From Nevskia soli DSM 19509 (GTDB lineage Bacteria > Pseudomonadota > Gammaproteobacteria > Nevskiales > Nevskiaceae), in contig NZ_JONR01000016.1 of the NCBI RefSeq assembly GCF_000711955.1, positions 62,001 through 126,000 on the forward strand: a DNA stretch of 64,000 nt, in the 5' to 3' direction. The notes under the pieces were generated by a model. That model ran no database searches. It was given only the letters and a program-made list of their open reading frames with translations, and was not told where the DNA came from. This document shows positions 19,965 to 28,390 of the stretch, one piece after another. How positions within the stretch are numbered: position 1 is the stretch's first letter; each line of letters starts with the position of its first letter. A program made the translations under genes and the position numbers.

Positions 19965-22193
19965 TTACTTGGTTTTGAACACGGTCGCACCGTCCCAGTC
20001 CGCGGCGGGCGGATGCAGGCGGTTTTCGGCGATGCGTTCCAGGTACAGCTCGTACAGGGGATGCGGCCGGCCGGAGCGCGACAGGCCGAAGAACTCGCGC
20101 TCGGCCTCGTCCCAGCGCTGGGCACGGTAGGCGCGCAGGGCCTGGCGCAGGCGCGTCAGATCCTGGCGCAGGCCGGGGTCGACGGCATCCTTGGGGCCTA
20201 ATGGCTCATAGATCGCCACCGGCTGGTCCTTGCCCTTGACCTTGACCAGGTCGAGCTCGCGGAAGGTCCATTCAGGAGCGCCGGCGCGGGTGGCTTCGCT
20301 GCAGATCACCGCCACGCCGTATTCCTTGGTCAGGCCTTCGAGGCGGGAACCGAGGTTCACGGCGTCGCCCAGCACGGTGTAGGCAACGCGGAACTCGGAG
20401 CCCATGTTGCCGACCATCATCGGGCCGGAATTGAGGCCGACGCCGATCTGCAGCTTGGGCCAGCCGCGCGCCTCGAACGCGGCGTCCAGCCTGGCCAGCG
20501 CCTGGGGAAACTCCATCGCCGCCTGCAGCGCGTGGAAGGCGTGGGTGGAATCTTCCAGCGGGGCGCCCCAGAAGGCCATGATGGCGTCGCCCATGTATTT
20601 GTCGATGGTGCCGCGATGGCGGAACACCACTTCGGTGAGGACGCCGAGGAACTCGTTCATCAGCAGCGACAATTCCTGCGGCTTGTCGCGGAATTTCTCG
20701 GAGATGGTGGTGAAGCCGCGGATATCGGAGAACAGCACGGTCATGTCGCGGCTTTCACCGGACATGGAGATTTCCTGGCCGCTGGCGGCCATCTCGTCCA
20801 CCAGCTCCGGCGGCACGTACTGGCCGAACCGCTTGTTCAGGTGACGCACGGCCCGCGACTCGTTGAAAAAGCCGTTCAGCATCTGCGCCAGGAACAGGGT
20901 CAGGGTGAATACCACCGGGATGCCGAGCGGGGTGATGAACTTCGCCCCCGACCACATGGCGAACCCGAGGGCGATGAGGGCGGCGATGATGCCCAGCACC
21001 AGCAGGCCGCCGTGCAGCGGCGACAGGCGCGGGTACAGCAGGGTCATGAAGGCGGCGACGATCAGCAGCAGGACGATTTCGATGCCGATGTAATAGGGGG
21101 CCTTCTGCAGGATGCGGCCGTCGAGCAGCGCGGAAATGATGTTGGCGTGCACCTCCACCCCGGGAAAGACCTTGCTGAACGGGGTACTCCGGTAGTCGAG
21201 CAGGCCGGCGGCGGTGGTGCCGAGCAGGACCACGGCCCCCTTCAATACCGCCGGGTCGGCGGTGCCATGCAGCACGTCGGCCGCCGAAACATAGGGGAAG
21301 CTGCCTTGTGGACCGCGGTAAGGCACATAAATCGCCGCGCTCCCGTCCACGGGGGCGGTGGCGGGGCCGAAGCGGACGCGCTCCAGGTGCAGGGAGGTCT
21401 TGATATCCGGCGGGTCGAATTCCAGCGAAACGGGCACATTGCCCATGGCCATCTGGGTCACCGCCAGCGCCAGCGACGGATAGACCTGCCCCTGGTATTC
21501 CTGCAACAGGGGTACGCGCCGGTACAGGCCGTCCTGATCGACGCCGGGGTTGTCGAAAAAGCCGCAGGCCGGGGCGGCGGCCTGCAACGGCGCGACGTTG
21601 CCGCCGTAGCCGACGGCGCGCGGGAAGTTGACTTCGAGCAGGGCGCGCGCGCCGGCGTCGATCACCGGGGCGCAGATGGCGCCGGTGCTGGCGGCTTCGC
21701 CGACCGGCAGGGTCTGTTTCAGGAACAGGCCCAGCACCACGGGCTTGCCGCTGAGCATGGCGGCGAGGATGCGGTCGCCGTCGAGCTTGTCCTTCAGCGC
21801 CGGAAGCCGTTCGGCGAAGCCCGGCAGGTCGGCCAGGGGGCCTTTCGCCAGGCTGTCGAGAAGCTGGCCGCCGGCGGTGGCGTCGGCATCCTGGAAATCG
21901 ACGTCGAAGCCGAGCACCCGCACGTTGTAGTGCTCGAACAGCTGCCGCACCAGTTCCGCCATCTTGGCCCGCGGCCAGGGCCAGCCCTCGGTGGCGTAGG
22001 TTCTTTCGTCCAGGTCGACGATGACGATGCGCTTGTCCACCGTCTTGGGCATGGTCAGCAGCAGGCGGGCGTCGTAACTGAACGACTCCATCTGATCGAG
22101 CAGGGTGTGGCCGTAGAAGCCGGCCGTCTGCAACAGGAACAGCAGGAACACGGCGGCGCTGATCCCCAGCCGGACCCAGATCTTGTGCGTCAT
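19965..22193 (-). CDS. CHASE2-domain class III adenylate/guanylate cyclase
   Basis: 742 residues. One N-terminal membrane segment (ISAAVFLLFLLQTAGF), an extracytoplasmic CHASE2 sensor (about 35-330; KRIVIVDLDERTYATEGWPWPR, YGGNVAPL, PGVEVHANIISALL), then three membrane segments (about 345-425) and a cytoplasmic class III cyclase domain (about 470-650). Catalytic FSDIRGFTTISE (metal Asp, near 486), DKYMGDAIMAFWGAP (Lys for adenine, second Asp, near 534) and YTVLGDAVNLGSRLEG are intact, favouring cAMP. A TPR-like C-terminal tail follows. ATG 22193 is preferred for the GGGGAAGGGG before it; an ATG 30 bases upstream is possible. It is divergent from gspC. Confidence 0.9.
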   Translation of the reverse strand: MTHKIWVRLGISAAVFLLFLLQTAGFYGHTLLDQMESFSYDARLLLTMPKTVDKRIVIVDLDERTYATEGWPWPRAKMAELVRQLFEHYNVRVLGFDVDFQDADATAGGQLLDSLAKGPLADLPGFAERLPALKDKLDGDRILAAMLSGKPVVLGLFLKQTLPVGEAASTGAICAPVIDAGARALLEVNFPRAVGYGGNVAPLQAAAPACGFFDNPGVDQDGLYRRVPLLQEYQGQVYPSLALAVTQMAMGNVPVSLEFDPPDIKTSLHLERVRFGPATAPVDGSAAIYVPYRGPQGSFPYVSAADVLHGTADPAVLKGAVVLLGTTAAGLLDYRSTPFSKVFPGVEVHANIISALLDGRILQKAPYYIGIEIVLLLIVAAFMTLLYPRLSPLHGGLLVLGIIAALIALGFAMWSGAKFITPLGIPVVFTLTLFLAQMLNGFFNESRAVRHLNKRFGQYVPPELVDEMAASGQEISMSGESRDMTVLFSDIRGFTTISEKFRDKPQELSLLMNEFLGVLTEVVFRHRGTIDKYMGDAIMAFWGAPLEDSTHAFHALQAAMEFPQALARLDAAFEARGWPKLQIGVGLNSGPMMVGNMGSEFRVAYTVLGDAVNLGSRLEGLTKEYGVAVICSEATRAGAPEWTFRELDLVKVKGKDQPVAIYEPLGPKDAVDPGLRQDLTRLRQALRAYRAQRWDEAEREFFGLSRSGRPHPLYELYLERIAENRLHPPAADWDGATVFKTK

Positions 22194-22365
22194 CCCCTTC
22201 CCCGAAATGTTTCTGCCATTCAAGGCGGATATTCTGCGTCCGCCGGCCGTGCCGCCACCCCCCAGAAAAGCCTGCCGCCCGCTACCGGGCGGCGACAGGG
22301 CAATCCGCTCAACCTTAACGGAAAGTTTCCTTCCGCGCCCCGCAAACGCCCGTTATGATGCCGAA

Positions 22366-23268
22366 ATGACTTCCATGACCCTGCGGGACTGGACCGCCCT
22401 GCCCAAGACCCTGGCGCCGCTGTACGAGCGCTATGCCCGCTGGCTGCCCGCCGCGGTGGACCTGGTGCTGGCCGTGGTCATCGCGCGCCTGCTGGCCGAG
22501 CTGATCTGGGCACTGGTGCCGACCCCGGCGGCGGCGGCGTGGTCGGCCGCGCCGGCACTGGCCAGCGCGCCCAACCCGGCCAACCAGCTGGACCTGAACC
22601 GGATCAGCGCGGCGCACCTGTTCGGGCAGTACCAGGCCTCGCCCACGCCGGGGCTGGACAAGATCCGCAATGCGCCCGATACGCAGCTCGCCCTGACCCT
22701 GCTCGGCATCCTCGCCAACAGCAAGAACAAGTCCGCCTCGCGCGCCCTGATTGCCGGCGGCGGCGACGAGAAGCCGTATTCGATCAACGACGCCATCTCG
22801 CCCGGCGTGACGCTGACCGCGATCTTCCCCGATCGCGTGGTGCTGTCGCGCAACGGCCAGCTGGAGACGCTGCGCCTGGACAAGGATCAGCCGAATTCGA
22901 ACGATGCGCCGCTGGCGGTGGCCGACGGCGCCGGCGACAGCGGCGCCGCCGAATCGCTGGCGCAAATCCGGGCGCAGATGCTCGCCAACCCGGCCAAGGC
23001 GCAGGACTACATCCGCGTGCAGCCGGCGCCCAATCCCTCGGGCAACGGGCAGATGGGCTACCGCATCTATCCCGGCCGCGACCGTTCGGTGTTCACCGCC
23101 GCCGGCCTGCGCCCGGGCGATGTGGTGACCTCGATCAACGGCGTACAATTGGACGACCCCGCCAAGTCATTGCAATTGCTCAGCGACATGAGCCAGGCCA
23201 ACCAGCTTACGCTGACCGTGCAGCGCGGCAGCGAATCCCAAACCGTCAACGTCAATCTGAGCCCTTAA
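22366..23268 (+). CDS. gspC: Type II secretion system inner-membrane protein GspC
   Basis: 300 residues. One membrane anchor (about 30-50, VDLVLAVVIARLLAELIW), the homology region that meets secretin N0 (LTLLGILANSKNKSASRALI, DAISPGVTLTAIFPDRVVLSRNGQLETL), and a C-terminal PDZ domain (GLRPGDVVTSINGVQLDDP). It links the inner-membrane platform to GspD. A TATGAT box at 22354-22359 is only seven bases from ATG 22366, and no ribosome site is visible, so this may be a leaderless message. It is followed three bases later by gspD. Confidence 0.93.
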   Translation: MTSMTLRDWTALPKTLAPLYERYARWLPAAVDLVLAVVIARLLAELIWALVPTPAAAAWSAAPALASAPNPANQLDLNRISAAHLFGQYQASPTPGLDKIRNAPDTQLALTLLGILANSKNKSASRALIAGGGDEKPYSINDAISPGVTLTAIFPDRVVLSRNGQLETLRLDKDQPNSNDAPLAVADGAGDSGAAESLAQIRAQMLANPAKAQDYIRVQPAPNPSGNGQMGYRIYPGRDRSVFTAAGLRPGDVVTSINGVQLDDPAKSLQLLSDMSQANQLTLTVQRGSESQTVNVNLSP

Positions 23269-23270
23269 GC

Positions 23271-25535
23271 ATGACTCGTCCTTCCGCATTCCGGCCCTTC
23301 CTGGGCGGCTTGGTGCTGGCCCTCTGCAGTGGCCTTCCCGGCGGCGCCCTGGCGGAAAAGAACGGCGCCGAGGTGACGCTGAACCTGAAGGACGCCGACA
23401 TCTCCACGCTGATCGCCACGGTCAGCGAGGTGACCGGCAAGAATTTCGTGGTCGACCCCCGGGTCAAGGGCAAGGTGACGGTGGTTTCGTCCAGCCCGAT
23501 GGATGCGAACGCCGTCTATGCCACTTTCCTGTCGGTGCTGGAAGTGAACGGTTTCGCCGCCATCCCTTCCGGCTCCTCGATCAAGATCGTGCCGGAAGCC
23601 AATGCCCGCACCGAGGGCGGCGGCTCGGTCGGCGGCGCCGGGCTGGCGGGCGACGACATCGTCACCCGGGTGTTCGATATCCACAACGGTTCGGCCTCGC
23701 AGCTGGTGGCGATCCTGCGGCCGCTGGTGGCGCAGTCGGGGCACCTGGCGGCGTACACCTCCAGCAACAGCCTGATCGTGTCGGACCGCGCCGCCAATGT
23801 GCGGCGCATGGAGGCGCTGATCTACCAGATGGACCAGAACGGCGACCGCAATGTCGAGATCATCCATCTCGAGAACGCGGCGGCCGACGACGTGGTGAAG
23901 GTATTGACCACCCTGGCGCAGCAGGCGCGCCAGGCCGATCCGGGCGCGGTGCAGACCACGGTCATTTCCGACCCGCGCAGCAACAGCGTGCTGCTCGGCG
24001 GCGACCGCTCCGAGCGCGAGAAGCTGATCGCCCTGATCAAGCAACTGGACCAGCCCAGCAACAACAAGGGCGACACCCAGGTCATCTACCTCAATTACGC
24101 CCTCGCCGAAAACCTGGCACCGCTGCTGATGGGTAATGCGCAGCCGAGCCGCTCGTCCAGTTCGAAGAGCGGCTCGATGTTCGGCAGCTCCTCGGGCGGC
24201 TCTTCCTCGTCGTTCGGCAGCAGCAGCACGCCGGTCTCGGCGCCGTCGGTAAGCTCGAGCCCGGCGTCGGCCGGCGGCACTTCAAGCAACAACCCGGATC
24301 TGCACGTGCTGGCCGACCGGGATACCAACGCGCTGATCATCACCGCGCCGCCGAAGATGATGCAGCAGGTGAAGAACATCGTCGCCCAGCTCGACATCCG
24401 CCGCTCGCAGGTGCTGGTGGAGGCGATCGTGGCCGAGGTCAGTGCCGACAAGTCGAGCCAGCTCGGCATCGATTACATCGCCTACAAGCCCAATACCATC
24501 GCCGCCGCCGGCATCCTCAATTCCACCACCTCCTCGGCCTTGTCCAACCTCAGCAGCCTTGCGACGTCGGGCATCAGCACCGGCAGCACCAGCAGCCTGA
24601 CCAGCAACAGCTCATTGATCGGCGCCGCGGCCGGCCTGATCGGCAGCGGCGGCACCGCGCTGGTCGGCGTGACGGGCAAGGACGGCTCGATTTTCGGCGG
24701 CCTGATCAAGGCCCTGGCCAGCGACGCCAACACCAATATCCTGTCCACGCCGTCGCTGGTGACCCTCGACAACGAGGAAGCCAAGATCGAAGTGGGACAG
24801 TCGGTGCCGGAACTGACCGGTTCGTTCTCCAATACCGGCACGGCCAGCAACGGCTCGGTCAACCCGTTCCAGACCATCGACCGGCAGGATATCGGCCTCA
24901 AGCTGGGCATCACGCCCACCATCGGCGAGGGCAATACGGTCCGCCTCAAGCTCGAATTCGAGAACTCCACCATCGCCAGCGGCACCGCCGGCACCGCCAG
25001 CCTGATCACCAACAAGCGCACGGTGAGCAATACCGTCAGCATCGAAGGAGGCCAGGTGCTGGTGATCGGCGGCCTGATCGACGACCAGGTCAACGATTCG
25101 GTGAACAAGATCCCGCTGCTGAGCGACATTCCGCTGATCGGCGGCCTGTTCAAGTCACGTACCGTCGAGCGCACCAAGCGCAATCTGATGATCTTCCTGC
25201 ACCCGGTGATCCTGCGCGAGCGCACCGAGGGCGATTACTACACCAAGCGCAAGTACGAGGATACGCGGCATTCGCAGCTCGATGCTTCAAACGGGCCGGT
25301 GCCCTTGATCGGCGGCCGTCCGCCGGTGCTGTATCACTACGAAGAGTACATGGACCGGACCAATATGCCGGCCTCCCAGACCGCGCCGCCGCCGCCTTCG
25401 GCACGGCCCGGCCAGAGTCCGGACGTAGCCCCCGGCGCGGCGCCGCCGTCGCAGGCGCTGCCGCCGGTATACGTGCCGCCGACGGACAGGCCGTCAGCCG
25501 ACAACCCCGGCGCTCCGGCGCCCGCGGGCCGATAA
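23271..25535 (+). CDS. gspD: Type II secretion system secretin GspD
   Basis: 754 residues. Sec signal (about 1-28), N0 domain (VTLNLKDADISTLIATVSEVTGKNF), N1-N3 repeats, a Ser/Gly-rich loop in N3 (about 290-345, SSSKSGSMFGSSSGGSSSS-like), and the secretin core (VPELTGSF, LKLGITPTIGEGNTVRLKLEFE, VLVIGGLIDDQ, IPLIGGLFKSR). The C-terminus adds a Pro-rich tail of about 60 residues (PPPSARPGQSPDVAPGAAPP). It forms the outer-membrane channel for folded exoproteins. The start is ATG 23271, three bases after gspC; a pilotin-binding S-domain is not obvious. Confidence 0.96.
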   Translation: MTRPSAFRPFLGGLVLALCSGLPGGALAEKNGAEVTLNLKDADISTLIATVSEVTGKNFVVDPRVKGKVTVVSSSPMDANAVYATFLSVLEVNGFAAIPSGSSIKIVPEANARTEGGGSVGGAGLAGDDIVTRVFDIHNGSASQLVAILRPLVAQSGHLAAYTSSNSLIVSDRAANVRRMEALIYQMDQNGDRNVEIIHLENAAADDVVKVLTTLAQQARQADPGAVQTTVISDPRSNSVLLGGDRSEREKLIALIKQLDQPSNNKGDTQVIYLNYALAENLAPLLMGNAQPSRSSSSKSGSMFGSSSGGSSSSFGSSSTPVSAPSVSSSPASAGGTSSNNPDLHVLADRDTNALIITAPPKMMQQVKNIVAQLDIRRSQVLVEAIVAEVSADKSSQLGIDYIAYKPNTIAAAGILNSTTSSALSNLSSLATSGISTGSTSSLTSNSSLIGAAAGLIGSGGTALVGVTGKDGSIFGGLIKALASDANTNILSTPSLVTLDNEEAKIEVGQSVPELTGSFSNTGTASNGSVNPFQTIDRQDIGLKLGITPTIGEGNTVRLKLEFENSTIASGTAGTASLITNKRTVSNTVSIEGGQVLVIGGLIDDQVNDSVNKIPLLSDIPLIGGLFKSRTVERTKRNLMIFLHPVILRERTEGDYYTKRKYEDTRHSQLDASNGPVPLIGGRPPVLYHYEEYMDRTNMPASQTAPPPPSARPGQSPDVAPGAAPPSQALPPVYVPPTDRPSADNPGAPAPAGR

Positions 25536-25543
25536 CCAGGCGC

Positions 25544-27043
25544 ATGGAAATGCAGGCGACTGCCGCCGAGTTGCGCCGTCCGCCCTTCGCCTTTGCGAAG
25601 CGCCACGGCTTGATCGTGGCGGGAGACCTCGGCGACGTGGTCGAGCTGGTGTGCAAGAACGGCGTCAGCCTCGACTCGATCCAGGAGGTGCGGCGTTTCC
25701 TGCGCCGGCCGATCCGGCTGCGCACGGTGCCGCAGGAAGAGTTCGATGCGCTGCTGCAGCGCACCTATGAAGGCCAGACCGGCGCCAGCGCCGCCCTCGC
25801 CGACGGCCTGACCGAGGACCAGGCCGACCTGGACAGCCTCTCCGCCGCGCTGGCGGAAGCGCAGGATCTGCTGGAGTCGGACGACGACGCCCCGATCATC
25901 AAGTTCATCAATGGGCTGCTGGTGGAGGCGATCAAGGAAAACGCCTCGGACATCCATATCGAGACCTTCGAGAGCCGCGTCACGGTGCGTTTCCGCGTCG
26001 ACGGCGTGCTGCGCGAAGTGCTGTCGCCGCCGCGCTCGCTGGCGCCGAAGATCGTGTCGCGCGTCAAGATCATGGCCAAGCTGGATATCGCCGAGAAGCG
26101 CCTGCCGCAGGACGGGCGCATCAGCCGCGCCTTCGGCGGCCGCAAGGTCGACGTGCGCGTCTCCACCATTCCCACCGGGACCAACAGCGAACGCGTGGTG
26201 ATGCGTATCCTGGACAAGCAGGCCGAGCGCCTGGACCTGGAGCACCTGGGCATCGACGAGGTGCAGGTGGCGACGCTGCGCCGCATCATCCACCGCCCCT
26301 ACGGCATCATGCTGGTGACCGGGCCCACCGGTTCGGGCAAGACCACCACGCTGTATTCGGCGCTGTCGGTGCTGAACGACCGCAGCCGCAACATCATGAC
26401 GGTGGAAGACCCGATCGAGTACTACATCGACGGCGTCGGCCAGACCCAGACCAACGCGCGCGTGGAGATGACCTTCGCCCGCGGCTTGCGCGCCATCCTG
26501 CGCCAGGATCCGGACGTGGTGATGGTCGGTGAAATCCGCGACCTGGAAACCGCGGAGATCGCGGTGCAGGCCTCGCAGACCGGCCATCTGGTGCTGTCGA
26601 CGCTGCATACCAATACCGCGGTGGGCGCGGTGACGCGCCTGCGCGACATGGGCGTGGAGCCTTACCAGCTGTCGTCCTCGCTGGTGGGCCTGATGGCGCA
26701 GCGCCTGGTGCGTACGCTGTGCAAGCAGTGCAAGCAGCCTTATACGCCGCGTATGAGCGAGCTGGAGCAACTGGGCGTACCGCAGCGCCAGGATGTGACC
26801 TTGTACAAGCCGGTGGGTTGCGCGGTGTGCCGCCACACCGGCTACCACGGACGCAGCGGCATCCATGAAATCATCGAGGTGGATCGCCGCCTGGAATCGC
26901 TGATCCACGACAACGCTTCCGAGCAGATCCTGGAAGCCACCGCGCGCGAGCGCAGCGCCGGCATCCTGCAGTCCGGCCGCAACAAGGTGCTGGCCGGCCA
27001 GACCACGCTCAGCGAAGTGCTGCGCGTGACGATCGAAGAGTAG
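25544..27043 (+). CDS. gspE: Type II secretion system assembly ATPase GspE
   Basis: 499 residues. N1E/N2E domains, then the PilT-like ATPase: Walker A GPTGSGKTTT near 262, Asp box (TVEDPIEYYIDGVGQTQ), Walker B GEIRDLETAEIA and His box (GHLVLSTLHTNTAVGAVTRL). A zinc module of two Cys pairs (CKQCKQ near 397; CAVCRHTGYHGR near 427) is typical of GspE. It powers pseudopilus assembly through GspF. The start lies eight bases after the gspD stop. Confidence 0.97.
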   Translation: MEMQATAAELRRPPFAFAKRHGLIVAGDLGDVVELVCKNGVSLDSIQEVRRFLRRPIRLRTVPQEEFDALLQRTYEGQTGASAALADGLTEDQADLDSLSAALAEAQDLLESDDDAPIIKFINGLLVEAIKENASDIHIETFESRVTVRFRVDGVLREVLSPPRSLAPKIVSRVKIMAKLDIAEKRLPQDGRISRAFGGRKVDVRVSTIPTGTNSERVVMRILDKQAERLDLEHLGIDEVQVATLRRIIHRPYGIMLVTGPTGSGKTTTLYSALSVLNDRSRNIMTVEDPIEYYIDGVGQTQTNARVEMTFARGLRAILRQDPDVVMVGEIRDLETAEIAVQASQTGHLVLSTLHTNTAVGAVTRLRDMGVEPYQLSSSLVGLMAQRLVRTLCKQCKQPYTPRMSELEQLGVPQRQDVTLYKPVGCAVCRHTGYHGRSGIHEIIEVDRRLESLIHDNASEQILEATARERSAGILQSGRNKVLAGQTTLSEVLRVTIEE

Positions 27044-27047
27044 GCCG

Positions 27048-28268
27048 ATGGCCGCTTTCGAATACACCGCGCTCGACGCCGGTGGGCGCAACAGCAAGGG
27101 ATTGATCGAAGGCGATACGCCGCGGCAGGTGCGGCAGATGCTGCGTGACCGCGGCCTGACGCCGATGTACGTGCACGAAGTCGCCGCCGGCAAGGCGCAG
27201 AAGCGCGGCAGCTTCGACCTCAAGGGCAGCGGCAACATCAACAGCACCGAGTTGGCGCTGTTCACCCGTCAGCTCGCCACGCTGACGCGCTCCGGCTTGC
27301 CGCTGGACGAGGCGCTGACGGCGGTGGCGCAGCAGAGCGAGAGCAAACGGGTGCAGCGCGTGACGCTGGGTGTGCGCTCGCGCGTGGTGGAGGGCAACAG
27401 CCTGGCCAGCGCGCTGGCCGAATTTCCGGGCGGCTTCCCTACCTTGTTCCGCGCCACCATCGAGGCGGGCGAGCAGGCCGGCCGCCTCGACCAGGTGCTG
27501 GAGCGCCTGGCCGACTACGCCGACCGCGGCCAGCAGATGCGCAGCAAGATGATGCTGGCGCTGATGTACCCGCTGATCCTCACCGTGGTGGCCATCGGCG
27601 TGATCATCGCCATGATGACTTACGTGGTGCCGAAGGTGGTGGGCGTGTTCGACAGCATCGGCCAGGAATTGCCGGCGATCACCCGCGGCCTCATCGCCAC
27701 CAGCGATTTCCTGCGCAACTACGGCATCTACATGGCGATCGCCATCGCCGCGGCGGCGTTCCTGTTCAACCGCGCCATGCGCAACGAGGAGTTCCGCCGC
27801 AAGGTGCATCGCCAGCAGCTGCGCCTGCCGCTGATCGGCCGGCTGGTGCGCGGCGGCAATACCGGACGCTTCATGCGCACCCTGGGCATCCTGTTCGGCA
27901 GCGGCGTGCCGATCCTGGACGCCCTGCGCATCGGCTCGCAGGTGGTGACCAACCTGCCGATGCGCGAGGCAGTGGACGCGGCGGCCAAGCGCGTGCGTGA
28001 AGGCGTGGCGCTGAACAAATCGCTGGCGGAGAGCCGCCTGTTCCCGCCCATCGCCCTGCACCTGATCGCCTCGGGGGAATCCTCCGGCAAGCTCGACGAG
28101 ATGCTCGACCGCGCCGCCACCAACCAGGAACGCGAGCTGGAGACCCTGGTGGCCGCCACCGTCGGCATCATGGAACCGATGGTGATCGTCATCATGGGCG
28201 GCATCGTGCTGGTCATCGTGGTGGCGATCATGCTGCCGATCCTGGACTTGAATCAGCTGGTGAAATAG
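27048..28268 (+). CDS. gspF: Type II secretion system platform protein GspF
   Basis: 406 residues, standard. N-terminal cytoplasmic domain (MAAFEYTALDAGGRNSKGLIEGDTPRQVRQMLRDRGLTP), two GspF repeats (RQLATLTRSGLPLDEAL; RTLGILFGSGVPILDAL) and three membrane segments (about 175-200, 225-245, 375-400). It lies four bases after gspE. No gspG-N pseudopilin or cytoplasmic-ring genes follow; the next gene is an AsmA protein, so the rest of the system must be elsewhere. Confidence 0.96.
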   Translation: MAAFEYTALDAGGRNSKGLIEGDTPRQVRQMLRDRGLTPMYVHEVAAGKAQKRGSFDLKGSGNINSTELALFTRQLATLTRSGLPLDEALTAVAQQSESKRVQRVTLGVRSRVVEGNSLASALAEFPGGFPTLFRATIEAGEQAGRLDQVLERLADYADRGQQMRSKMMLALMYPLILTVVAIGVIIAMMTYVVPKVVGVFDSIGQELPAITRGLIATSDFLRNYGIYMAIAIAAAAFLFNRAMRNEEFRRKVHRQQLRLPLIGRLVRGGNTGRFMRTLGILFGSGVPILDALRIGSQVVTNLPMREAVDAAAKRVREGVALNKSLAESRLFPPIALHLIASGESSGKLDEMLDRAATNQERELETLVAATVGIMEPMVIVIMGGIVLVIVVAIMLPILDLNQLVK

Positions 28269-28390
28269 CGTCCCGCAGCGGGCCGCGTTTCGCCCATCGA
28301 CAGGCGGCACAACTGCGCAGGGCGGACGCGGCAGGGAACGGCGGCGTCCGGTTCCGGTCATAACTACAACAAGCAAGAGCGGAGAGGGTC

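Noticed and set aside
20532..22358. 608-codon plus-strand frame opposite the cyclase
   Set aside because: Antisense shadow; the minus-strand cyclase has intact catalytic motifs.
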